From: Syntrophorhabdaceae bacterium
GTDB lineage: Bacteria > Desulfobacterota > Syntrophorhabdia > Syntrophorhabdales > Syntrophorhabdaceae
Assembly: GCA_028698615.1 (NCBI GenBank)
Contig: JAQVWF010000005.1
Location: 55,354-112,958 of the forward strand
Direction of reading: 5' to 3'
Length of the DNA: 57,605 nucleotides
Position numbers and translations under genes: made by a program. Shown here one piece after another: positions 16,840-24,472 of the stretch; the first letter of the stretch is position 1; each line of letters opens with the position of its first letter. The notes below the pieces were generated by a model that saw only the letters and a program-made list of their open reading frames with translations, was not told where the DNA came from and did no database searches.

Positions 16840-17636
16840 AGGGAAAGCTCTTTTGCCCTCTGAGAGGCCTTTTCTATTGCCTCCATGACGCTTCCCCTGA
16901 AAGCCTTGTCCTCCAGGACGGCAAGACCGCTGATGGTTGTGCCCCCCGGTGAGGTTATCATTTCACGCATCAATGCGGGGTGGATATTTTCTTCCTCCAG
17001 CATGGCAACGGTCCCCTTGATGACCTGGAGGGAGATCGTCTTTGCCTTGTCCCTGGGAATGCCGATCTTGACACCGGCATCGATCATCGCTTCCAGGAAG
17101 AAAAGAAAAAAAGCCGGGCTGCTGGCGCCGAGCGAAGTGACGGCATCCATCAGTTCTTCCCCCACGTCGACGGTGAGGCCCGCGGAAGAGAAGAGCGTCT
17201 TTATCTTCCCGAGGTCCTCCGTGGCTACATCCGCGCCCGCCGCGACGCCTATGACGCCCTGACCGACCTTGACGGCGATGTTGGGCATCATCCTGACGAC
17301 CTTGACAGGTTTGCCCGAGAGCATCTGGATGTTCGACATGGTGACACCGGCCATGATGGAGATGAGGATCTTCGATGCATCCATGGAGGAGGCTATATCG
17401 GGAAGTATCCTTCGGGCATCCTGGGGCTTGACGGCCACAACGATGAGATCGGACGTCTTCGCGAGCTTCGCAGCCTTCTCTTCATCCTTGATGCCGTATG
17501 TTTTTCCGATATAGAGGGCGCGGTCCTTTTTTGCCTCAACAAAGCAAAGGTTGTCCTTCCTGATCCCGTTTCGCAACAGGGCTTTGAGAATAGACTCCCC
17601 CATATTCCCCACGCCCACGATCCCGACCTTGTCCAT
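16836..17636 (-). CDS. proC: pyrroline-5-carboxylate reductase
   Basis: This 266-residue enzyme makes the last step of proline synthesis, reducing pyrroline-5-carboxylate with NAD(P)H. The Rossmann motif [12 protein letters not shown] opens the protein, followed by [27 protein letters not shown] and the C-terminal signature segment [20 protein letters not shown] chose the ATG at 17636 because AAGGAGG lies directly upstream and the nucleotide-binding strand starts at residue 4; the frame is open for 46 more codons without support. The 153-base leader holds an inverted repeat. Confidence 0.93.
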   Translation of the reverse strand: MDKVGIVGVGNMGESILKALLRNGIRKDNLCFVEAKKDRALYIGKTYGIKDEEKAAKLAKTSDLIVVAVKPQDARRILPDIASSMDASKILISIMAGVTMSNIQMLSGKPVKVVRMMPNIAVKVGQGVIGVAAGADVATEDLGKIKTLFSSAGLTVDVGEELMDAVTSLGASSPAFFLFFLEAMIDAGVKIGIPRDKAKTISLQVIKGTVAMLEEENIHPALMREMITSPGGTTISGLAVLEDKAFRGSVMEAIEKASQRAKELSL

Positions 17637-17728
17637 GCCTTCCTCCTTGTACCTTATAACAGAACAAAGCCGCAAATTAAAGTCAAAACTGTCCATTCCG
17701 GCCAGCGGCGACGGTTCCCGAGACCCCC

Positions 17729-17756
17729 CCGGATCCGATGATTGCGGTTGATCCGG
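17729..17756. repeat. inverted repeat in the proC leader
   Basis: CCGGATC (17729-17735) and GATCCGG (17750-17756) form a perfect 7-base inverted repeat around a 14-base loop. It lies between the smr stop and the proC start, about 95 bases before the latter. No T-run follows in the sense of transcription, so it is not a classical terminator; an operator or leader hairpin is possible. Confidence 0.35.
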
Positions 17757-17789
17757 AAAACGAAACGATGTCACGCATTCAAGCTGTCT

Positions 17790-18470
17790 CTACCCTATTA
17801 TATGTATCCGTTTCTTTTCCGGTTTGCTTCTCAGGAGGATGCAGGTGGCGCCGGGGCCGCCCTCGGCCATTGTGGCGTTTGAAAAGGCGGTCACCCATTT
17901 GCGGTGCATTGCTCGTACTATCCATGTCTTGAGGTAATCTTTGATAATGGGGTCCCGTTTTGACCTGAGGCCCCGGCCGTGGATCACCTTCACGCATCTG
18001 AGGCCTTTCCTGACGGCGTCGCTGAGGAAGTATTCGAAAGTCTCGCGGGCGCTCTCTATCGAGAGACCGTGGAGATCTATGACCTGCTGGACGGAGAACT
18101 CGCCCTTCCGGAGTTTTTCCATGATGAGGGGATTTATGCCTTCGACACAGCCCTCCATGTACTCCGGAAGGTTGGTGACGTTGATAACGCTGTGGTCCGC
18201 CAGCACCTCCCGCAAGAGTCTTTCTTCTTCATTCTCCCTGGAGGGCGCCATGACGGGCGCGTGCTTTTTTGCCCTTATTTTCCTTTCGCCCCGGCGGATC
18301 GTCCGCACACCTTCCATGGCCTCGCTCAAAAGGCGCTCTTCTTCCTGGGGGGCAGGGGCCGCCTCTTTGGTTCGCGACGCCGTTGGCTCTTTCTTCACTT
18401 TGATGCGGTGTTCCTTCAGGAAGCGGGAGAGTTCGGAAAAGGGTTTGTTGATGGGATCGTTATCATCCAT
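17790..18470 (-). CDS. Smr-domain protein
   Basis: This 226-residue protein ends in a Smr domain (about residues 135-215), shown by VIDLHGLSIESARETFEYFL, VIHGRGLRSK and the closing AEGGPGATCILLR. Smr domains are small nucleases that nick DNA or cut RNA, either free or at the MutS2 C-terminus. The N-terminal 130 residues are charged and low in hydrophobic residues, and no MutS ATPase is attached. The gene sits 12 bases behind the small hypothetical gene and upstream of proC. Confidence 0.85.
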   Translation of the reverse strand: MDDNDPINKPFSELSRFLKEHRIKVKKEPTASRTKEAAPAPQEEERLLSEAMEGVRTIRRGERKIRAKKHAPVMAPSRENEEERLLREVLADHSVINVTNLPEYMEGCVEGINPLIMEKLRKGEFSVQQVIDLHGLSIESARETFEYFLSDAVRKGLRCVKVIHGRGLRSKRDPIIKDYLKTWIVRAMHRKWVTAFSNATMAEGGPGATCILLRSKPEKKRIHIIG

Positions 18471-18482
18471 GACCGGGTCTCT

Positions 18483-18860
18483 TCAGGCAAGCTCCATATC
18501 GGTGACGGTTATGGAATAGGTTTCGGCGGTCTCCTGAAAATCGATAAGCTTGACATCGAATGATCCCTTCTCGCCGGCTTCTATTGCGACAACATCGGAG
18601 TAATCGGCCAGAGGCTTTGCATTCGCGTCAAAGAGCGTGACAACAATGCCCAGGACCGCTTCCTCCTGCCGTTCATTGATGAGCCAGCCCGACACCTTGG
18701 CCCAGAAAGGAAGGGCGAGGAGACCGCAGCAGGGCATGAGGGAAACGAGAAAGACATGGCCTTCAAAGGAGACGCCGTCAGCACACGTGATATCTGTACT
18801 TTTCAGCTCTTTCTGTTCCTGTGGGGTTATACAGCCGATGAGGTTGTTTGCTGCTGTCAT
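18483..18860 (-). CDS. hypothetical protein, possible FxLYD-like beta-sandwich
   Basis: I do not recognise this 125-residue protein with certainty. After about 45 residues comes a hydrophobic CysCys segment (LMPCCGLLALPFW), then a beta-rich half with GWLINERQEEAVLGIVVTLFD, ADYSDVVAIEAGEKGSFDV and AETYSITVTDMEL. That alternation of strands resembles FxLYD-type domains. The ATG at 18860 has CAGGAG 7 bases upstream; an earlier in-frame ATG lacks a ribosome site. It heads the long minus-strand run and diverges from exbB. Confidence 0.55.
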   Translation of the reverse strand: MTAANNLIGCITPQEQKELKSTDITCADGVSFEGHVFLVSLMPCCGLLALPFWAKVSGWLINERQEEAVLGIVVTLFDANAKPLADYSDVVAIEAGEKGSFDVKLIDFQETAETYSITVTDMELA

Positions 18861-18909
18861 GGTGTCGCTCCTGGTATTGATCCTCATATTTACCACAGGA
18901 GAAGAACTT

Positions 18910-18944
18910 TTGACAACAACCAGTATTTATAATAGATTACACAC
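18910..18944 (+). promoter_or_regulatory. putative exbB promoter, possibly leaderless
   Basis: A perfect TATAAT lies at 18928-18933, only 11 bases before the exbB ATG at 18945. A TTGACA occurs at 18910-18915, but the 12-base gap is too short for a standard pair, so the -35 element may be weak (AACTTT at about 18905). No ribosome binding site precedes the ATG. Transcription from this -10 would begin within a few bases of the start codon. Confidence 0.45.
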
Positions 18945-19412
18945 ATGCAATGGCTGGCTTACCTGATAGATTACGGGATCATCGGGCTTTTGGGAGTAAT
19001 GTCATTTTTTTCCGTCGCTTTCTTTGTCGAGCGTTATCTTTTTTTCAAGCGCCTCGACATTTCCTGCTACCATGAGGACAGAAAAGTGTTGGAGATAGAT
19101 ATTACAAAAAGGATGTCCGTCATCGCTACCATAGGGAGCAATGCCCCTTATGTGGGTCTTCTCGGCACCGTTTTGGGTATCATGCTCACCTTCTCGACCA
19201 TCGGCAGTCAGGGATACGTGGATGCGACGGGCGTCATGTTCGGCCTCGCACTGGCACTCAAGGCTACCGCTATCGGGCTTGTCGTGGCCATACCATCCAT
19301 TGTCTTTCACAACTACCTCGTCAGGAAGGTCAAGGTAGCCCTTCTGCGGTGGGATGCCGCTTACGGAGGCAGTTCCAGGCCGGCAGGCGGGGATGGGCCC
19401 GGACGGGGCTGA
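18945..19412 (+). CDS. exbB: ExbB/TolQ-type proton channel protein
   Basis: This 155-residue inner-membrane protein belongs to the MotA/TolQ/ExbB channel family and looks like the short (type 2) ExbB. It has a helix near residues 5-28, a cytoplasmic loop, and the conserved pore segment APYVGLLGTVLGIMLTF plus GLALALKATAIGLVVAIPSI. With ExbD it turns the proton gradient into work for TonB. The gene is the first of exbB-exbD-tonB. The C-terminal tail is Gly/Pro-rich. No TonB-dependent receptor is in the window, so the substrate (iron chelates, B12 or other) is not known. Confidence 0.88.
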   Translation: MQWLAYLIDYGIIGLLGVMSFFSVAFFVERYLFFKRLDISCYHEDRKVLEIDITKRMSVIATIGSNAPYVGLLGTVLGIMLTFSTIGSQGYVDATGVMFGLALALKATAIGLVVAIPSIVFHNYLVRKVKVALLRWDAAYGGSSRPAGGDGPGRG

Positions 19413-19483
19413 GGGTCCAGGAGGTGCGGTGGGGGGATCGCTGTTCAGTACTGAAATAACAGGCATGAAGGCTGTCCGGCATA

Positions 19484-19864
19484 ATGGATGAAAAAGAATT
19501 TAACTATATCAATATGATCCCCTTCATCGACGTCATGCTTGTCCTTCTCGTGATAGTCCTCATGACCGGGACTTTCGTGGCGACGGGCATAATCCCCGTT
19601 GATCTCCCAAAAACGAGCGGGGCTCAGGAGAATGCCATGAAGACGGGGGTCATCGAGATAGATAGAAGCGGCGTTGTTTACTATCAGGCACGGCGCGTCG
19701 AACTGGCGGGCCTGAAGGATGCCCTCGGCGGCACCTCACGTGACACCCCGTTTTTGATAAGGGCTGACAGGGATATTCACCTCCAGCGATTTGTCGAGGT
19801 CCTTGAAACAGTGAAGTCCATGGGTTTCAGGAAGGTAAGTCTCCAGACAGAGGAAGAGAATTGA
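19484..19864 (+). CDS. exbD: ExbD/TolR-type protein
   Basis: This 126-residue protein has a short cytoplasmic head (DEKEFNYINMIPFIDVMLVLLVIV) whose Asp in the PFIDVML motif is the conserved proton-carrying residue of ExbD/TolR, then one membrane helix and a periplasmic domain with TGVIEIDRSGVVYYQ and FLIRADRDIHLQRFVEVLE. It partners the adjacent ExbB. The stop TGA overlaps the TTG start of tonB, so these two genes are translationally coupled. Confidence 0.9.
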   Translation: MDEKEFNYINMIPFIDVMLVLLVIVLMTGTFVATGIIPVDLPKTSGAQENAMKTGVIEIDRSGVVYYQARRVELAGLKDALGGTSRDTPFLIRADRDIHLQRFVEVLETVKSMGFRKVSLQTEEEN

Positions 19865-20598
19865 CCGGGAGAGGCCATGCCGGTTACGTCGTGTCTCTGG
19901 TGCTGCATCTTGCGGTGGCAGTCGCGGTCGTGATCATTCCCTTTGAAATGGTGGCGCGCCAGAAGAGCATTGTCCTTGATTTCAGCGTCGTCAAGGGGTC
20001 GGGGAGCGACAATGCGGGAGATAGAGGAGGGCGCGGCCCGGCCGGTGCCCAAAAACAAGAGAGGGCGCCGCGGGACCGGCAGCCTCGGCGCGTTGGACAT
20101 GGCGAAACGGTCAGCCGCGGGAGCGATTACAGGATGACGGCCGTTGCGCCGCAGGACCATGATCTCGACAGGAAGGCCCTCACCGGGTTCGACCCGCAGG
20201 GACAGGTGGCCGTTGCCGGTGATAGTGTCGGTGCACGACATACGGTTACGCCGGCGCCTGACGGTAATGGCGCGGGCACGGGCGCCGCGGGTGCCAGGAC
20301 GCTCAATTACATCGGTTCCGGCGGTCCTGATGAACGAAACTTCTCCTTTATCCGCGACAGGATCATGCAGGGTATCGTTTACCCGGAGCGGGCAAGAAGA
20401 ATGGGATGGGAGGGGAAGGTGGTCCTTTCATTCACTGTCCACGAGAATGGTTCCATAGATGATGTAAAGATCATCGACAGCTCCGGTTTTTCCGTCCTTG
20501 ACGAGAACGCCAGGGAGACAATAGCTAAAACAGATCTTAAACGAAAGGTACCCGTCCGGTTAGTTGTTCTTTTACCCGTGGAATACAGGCTCCGTTAG
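19861..20598 (+). CDS. tonB: TonB family energy transducer
   Basis: This 245-residue protein has a short N-terminal region with one membrane anchor (GYVVSLVLHLAVAVAVVII), a long Gly/Pro/Arg-rich periplasmic spacer and the TonB C-terminal domain: IVYPERARRMGWEGKVVLSF, then HENGSIDDVKIIDSSGFSVLDENA and a last strand VEYRLR. TonB carries energy from ExbB-ExbD to outer-membrane receptors. The spacer lacks the Pro-Glu/Pro-Lys repeats of enterobacterial TonB. The TTG start at 19861 forms a 4-base overlap with exbD; an ATG further in would cut the anchor. Confidence 0.87.
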   Translation: MTGRGHAGYVVSLVLHLAVAVAVVIIPFEMVARQKSIVLDFSVVKGSGSDNAGDRGGRGPAGAQKQERAPRDRQPRRVGHGETVSRGSDYRMTAVAPQDHDLDRKALTGFDPQGQVAVAGDSVGARHTVTPAPDGNGAGTGAAGARTLNYIGSGGPDERNFSFIRDRIMQGIVYPERARRMGWEGKVVLSFTVHENGSIDDVKIIDSSGFSVLDENARETIAKTDLKRKVPVRLVVLLPVEYRLR

Positions 20599-20646
20599 CA
20601 GGGAACCCATATCCCGATATGACGGCCGGACGGAAAGAGTGAACCC

Positions 20647-21399
20647 ATGAAGACCATTGAAGACGATCAACTGATACTCCTTATCTGGCGGGGCAGGAAG
20701 TACTTCAAGCGAATAGCATCCGATCAGTCGTTCCACGGCAAAGGCGGGATGCTCCGCTACGGCGATCTCATCGGCAAGCCCTATGGAATACGCATCGGAG
20801 AATACGATATTTTCGAGCCAACGATCGAGGACATCGTGATGTACGGATTCAAGAGGGAGACCCAGATAGTCTTTCCCAAGGAAAGCTTCTTCATCGCTTT
20901 TCGCTTGAGCCTCAAGAAAGGTTCCCGCGTCCTTGAGGTGGGTACGGGCAGCGGAGCCAACACGTATATCATGTCGCATGCGGTGGGACCCGAAGGGCTT
21001 GTCGTTTCCTTCGAGCAGGAAGAGAGACACTTCAGGAACGCGAAGCGGAACTTCGACCGCTTTGGAGAATGGGGCAACGTGGAACTCCACAACGAGGAAT
21101 TCAACGGGCATGCTGTCGGCGATTTCGATGCCGCCTTCATTGACGTGAGGGAACCGTGGACGGTTCTGGAAAAGGTGAGGGGGCTGCTGAAAGGAAGCGC
21201 CCCCATAGGCATGATCGTACCCACGGCCAACCAGATATCGGAGGTCCTGAAGGCCCTCGAAGAGGGCTACGGCGACACCGAGGTCCTTGAGATCCTCATG
21301 AGAAAATACAAGACCGTTGCCGAACGGGTCCGTCCCACGGACCGGATGATAGCACATACGGGATATCTCGTCTTCACGAGAAAACTGGATAACGGGTAA
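20647..21399 (+). CDS. tRNA (adenine-N1) methyltransferase-like protein (TrmI family)
   Basis: This 250-residue protein looks like the TrmI/Trm61 family, which methylates adenine 58 of tRNA. The N-terminal half shows LRYGDLIGKPYGIRI and QIVFPKESFFIAFRL; the SAM site is VLEVGTGSGANTYIM, followed by VVSFEQEERHF and the catalytic-region DAAFIDVREPW. It starts 48 bases behind tonB, so it may share a transcript. The last codons and the stop lie inside a 7-base tandem repeat. A different RNA target cannot be excluded. Confidence 0.78.
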   Translation: MKTIEDDQLILLIWRGRKYFKRIASDQSFHGKGGMLRYGDLIGKPYGIRIGEYDIFEPTIEDIVMYGFKRETQIVFPKESFFIAFRLSLKKGSRVLEVGTGSGANTYIMSHAVGPEGLVVSFEQEERHFRNAKRNFDRFGEWGNVELHNEEFNGHAVGDFDAAFIDVREPWTVLEKVRGLLKGSAPIGMIVPTANQISEVLKALEEGYGDTEVLEILMRKYKTVAERVRPTDRMIAHTGYLVFTRKLDNG

Positions 21400-21444
21400 C
21401 AGGTGATAGGTAACGGGAAAGACGTCTTATTCCTCTACCCATCA
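21387..21444. repeat. 7-base tandem repeats over the methyltransferase stop codon
   Basis: Heptads GGATAAC, GGGTAAC, AGGTGAT and AGGTAAC run from 21387 to 21414, over the last codons and stop of the methyltransferase gene. TACCCATCA at 21436-21444 can pair with TGATAGGTA at 21404-21412 with one mismatch. The hairpin lies between two converging genes and could end transcription from both sides. Confidence 0.6.
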
Positions 21445-21450
21445 TTTGGT

Positions 21451-22101
<651 letters not shown>

Positions 22102-22180
22102 CGGTTCCCCTTTTTGCCTTGAGATTTTGGGCGTTGACATATATTATTTACATACAAATAGCTTGTCAAATTAAAACGAA

Positions 22181-22999
22181 ATGGGCGAAATATTGATCGG
22201 AACAAGCGGTTTTTCTTTTGATGATTGGATAGGCGAGGTTTACCCGCAGGGCACGAAAAAGCAGGACATGCTGTCCCACTATGTCAACAGGCTGGGGTTC
22301 AGGGCCCTGGAGGTGAACTACACATATTATTCCATGCCGTCCCGCAAGACCATGGAATCCTTCGCACGACGGACGACGTCGGATTTTTCCTTTGTTGTGA
22401 AGGCATACAAAGGCATCACTCATTCAATCATCGGCGATATAAGAGAAACATGCCGTCTCTTTAAAGAGGGCATCGAACCGCTGGGAGAGAGCATGAAGGC
22501 CCTTCTGTTCCAATTTCCTTACATGTTCCTCCCCACTGACGAGAATATCGGATACCTTCGAAAGATAAGGGATGAGTTTGCGGACTATGAGTCGATCATC
22601 GAATTCCGCAACGCCAGATGGTTCGAGGAACGATATTTCGACCTTCTCAGGGAATTGTCGCTCGGGTTTTGCGTTGTTGACGAGCCCAGGCTCAAGGGCC
22701 TCATGCCCTTCACACCCGTTCTGACATCGCAGACGGGATACTTCCGTTTTCACGGGAGGAACAGGGCATGGTTCAGGGAACCCGTCGATGTCCGGTATGA
22801 TTACCTGTATACAGAGAAGGAATTGAAGACATTCGTACAACCTGTTGAGGATATTGCCTCAAAAACCGCCGGTACGACCTTCGTCTTTTTCAACAACTGC
22901 CATGCAGGCAAAGCGGCCAGGAATGCCCTCATGATGATCGAGCTTTTGCGTCAGAAGCCGTCATTGGATGCGGCGGCACAGGCCGCTCCCCACAACTGA
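22181..22999 (+). CDS. DUF72 family protein
   Basis: This 272-residue protein fits DUF72 (YecE-like TIM-barrel): it opens with ILIGTSGFSFDDWIGEVYP, has ALEVNYTYYSMPSRKTMESF, LLFQFPYMF, IEFRNARWF and YFRFHGRN, and ends with VFFNNCHAGKAARNALMM. The reaction is unknown for the family. The start ATG at 22181 lies 79 bases from the divergent LOG-family start. A length of 272 is normal. Confidence 0.9.
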   Translation: MGEILIGTSGFSFDDWIGEVYPQGTKKQDMLSHYVNRLGFRALEVNYTYYSMPSRKTMESFARRTTSDFSFVVKAYKGITHSIIGDIRETCRLFKEGIEPLGESMKALLFQFPYMFLPTDENIGYLRKIRDEFADYESIIEFRNARWFEERYFDLLRELSLGFCVVDEPRLKGLMPFTPVLTSQTGYFRFHGRNRAWFREPVDVRYDYLYTEKELKTFVQPVEDIASKTAGTTFVFFNNCHAGKAARNALMMIELLRQKPSLDAAAQAAPHN

Positions 23000-23085
23000 A
23001 AGGACGCCGACGGCGTCACGTCTCTGTGTGGTCGGTACCGTCTCTTGCCAATGTTTGCAGACCAGGGTCCCGATAAGGAGTCGCT

Positions 23086-24450
23086 ATGAACAATGAGATC
23101 TTCAGAGAGTACGATATCAGGGGAAGCGTGGAGGACGATCTCGCCGATGACGTCGTTCGGAGCATAGGGAAGGCCTTCGGGGCTTACATGGTGAGGCTCG
23201 GGAAGAAAAGGGCAGCTCTTTGCCGCGACTGCCGGCTCAGTTCCGGGCATTACCGTGACATTCTGGCCGAAGCCATGGTCGAAAGCGGCCTCGACGTCGT
23301 AGATGTCGGCCTCGCGCCGACGCCGCTCTTTTATTATTCGCTTTTCAACCTCGATGTCGAAGGCGGCATCATGATAACAGGGAGCCACAACCCTCCCAGC
23401 ATGAACGGTTTCAAGGTTGCCGTCGACAGGGCAACGCTCTATGGCGAGCAGATACAGGATATGAGGAGGATCATCGAGGCGGAAAGATACGTGAGCGACG
23501 TGGGATCATACCGCGAATACAAGGATATCGTGAAAGACTATTACGGGTATCTGCGCAAGAGCATAAAGATAGGAAAGAGGTTCAACGTCGTCATGGATGC
23601 CGGCAATGGCACGGGAGGGGTTATCGCGGCTCCCATCATGAAGGAGTTCGGCCAGAATGTGACGGAGCTGTTTTGCGACATGGACGGCCATTTCCCCAAC
23701 CATTTCCCCGACCCCACGGTGGAGAAGAACCTTGCCGCTCTCAGGGAGACCGTTCTCAGGGAAAAGGCGGATGTCGGTATCGGATATGACGGTGATGCCG
23801 ACCGGATAGGCATCATCGATGAGAAGGGCGGCATCATATGGGGCGATTATCTCATGCTCATCTATGCCCGGCAGGTCCTCAAGGAACACAAGGGGGCGAT
23901 ATTCGTTTCGGAAGTCAAGTGCTCCCGGAACCTGTTCGACGATATAGCGAAGCGCGGCGGCGTTCCCATCATGTGGAAGGCGGGCCATTCGCTCATCAAG
24001 CAGAAGATGAGGGAGGTCCACGCCATGATGGGCGGAGAGATGAGCGGTCACATCTTTTTCGCCGACCGTTTTTTCGGCTACGACGACGCCATCTACGCAT
24101 CTTTGCGGTTCCTCGAAATAATGGAGGAGGACGGCAGGCCCGTATCCGAGTTCCTCGCCGACCTGCCGAAGACGTATTTCACGCCGGAGATACGCACGGA
24201 TTGCCCGGACAGGGTGAAGTTCGATGTCGTGCGGGAACTGACGGAACTCTATCGCTCGCAGTATCCCATCATAGACATCGACGGCGTGCGGGCGATGTTC
24301 GACGATGGCTGGGGACTCGTTCGTCCCTCCAACACGCAACCCATCCTTGTTCTGAGGTTCGAGGCCGACACGAAGGAGGGCCTCGACCGCATCCAGTCGA
24401 TGGTGACCGAAGATCTGGAAAGGATAATGAAGAAGTTTCAGGGAACGTGA
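23086..24450 (+). CDS. phosphomannomutase/phosphoglucomutase
   Basis: This 454-residue enzyme interconverts hexose 1- and 6-phosphates for sugar-nucleotide and envelope polysaccharide synthesis. It shows the phosphoserine loop GSHNPPSMNGFK, the metal loop DGDADRIG, the sugar loop GGEMSGHIFF and the C-terminal phosphate-binding RPSNTQP. The start ATG at 23086 follows AAGGAG. It is 22 bases upstream of the radical SAM gene. A GTTTCAGG/CCTGAAAC hairpin straddles its stop codon. Confidence 0.92.
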   Translation: MNNEIFREYDIRGSVEDDLADDVVRSIGKAFGAYMVRLGKKRAALCRDCRLSSGHYRDILAEAMVESGLDVVDVGLAPTPLFYYSLFNLDVEGGIMITGSHNPPSMNGFKVAVDRATLYGEQIQDMRRIIEAERYVSDVGSYREYKDIVKDYYGYLRKSIKIGKRFNVVMDAGNGTGGVIAAPIMKEFGQNVTELFCDMDGHFPNHFPDPTVEKNLAALRETVLREKADVGIGYDGDADRIGIIDEKGGIIWGDYLMLIYARQVLKEHKGAIFVSEVKCSRNLFDDIAKRGGVPIMWKAGHSLIKQKMREVHAMMGGEMSGHIFFADRFFGYDDAIYASLRFLEIMEEDGRPVSEFLADLPKTYFTPEIRTDCPDRVKFDVVRELTELYRSQYPIIDIDGVRAMFDDGWGLVRPSNTQPILVLRFEADTKEGLDRIQSMVTEDLERIMKKFQGT

Positions 24451-24460
24451 AACCTGAAAC
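24435..24460. repeat. hairpin and 7-base repeat at the mutase stop codon
   Basis: GTTTCAGG (24435-24442) pairs perfectly with CCTGAAAC (24453-24460) across the stop codon of the mutase gene. GTGAAAC and CTGAAAC (24447-24460) also form two 7-base units. It belongs to the same group of gene-end repeats seen elsewhere in this window. Confidence 0.5.
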
Positions 24461-24472
24461 TCAAAGAAAATA

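Noticed and set aside
17637-17774. An N-terminal extension of ProC
   Set aside because: The frame is open, but the strong AAGGAGG and the Rossmann start both fit the ATG at 17636.
18910-18933. TTGACA and TATAAT before exbB as a normal promoter pair
   Set aside because: They are only 12 bases apart; only the TATAAT was kept as a likely -10.
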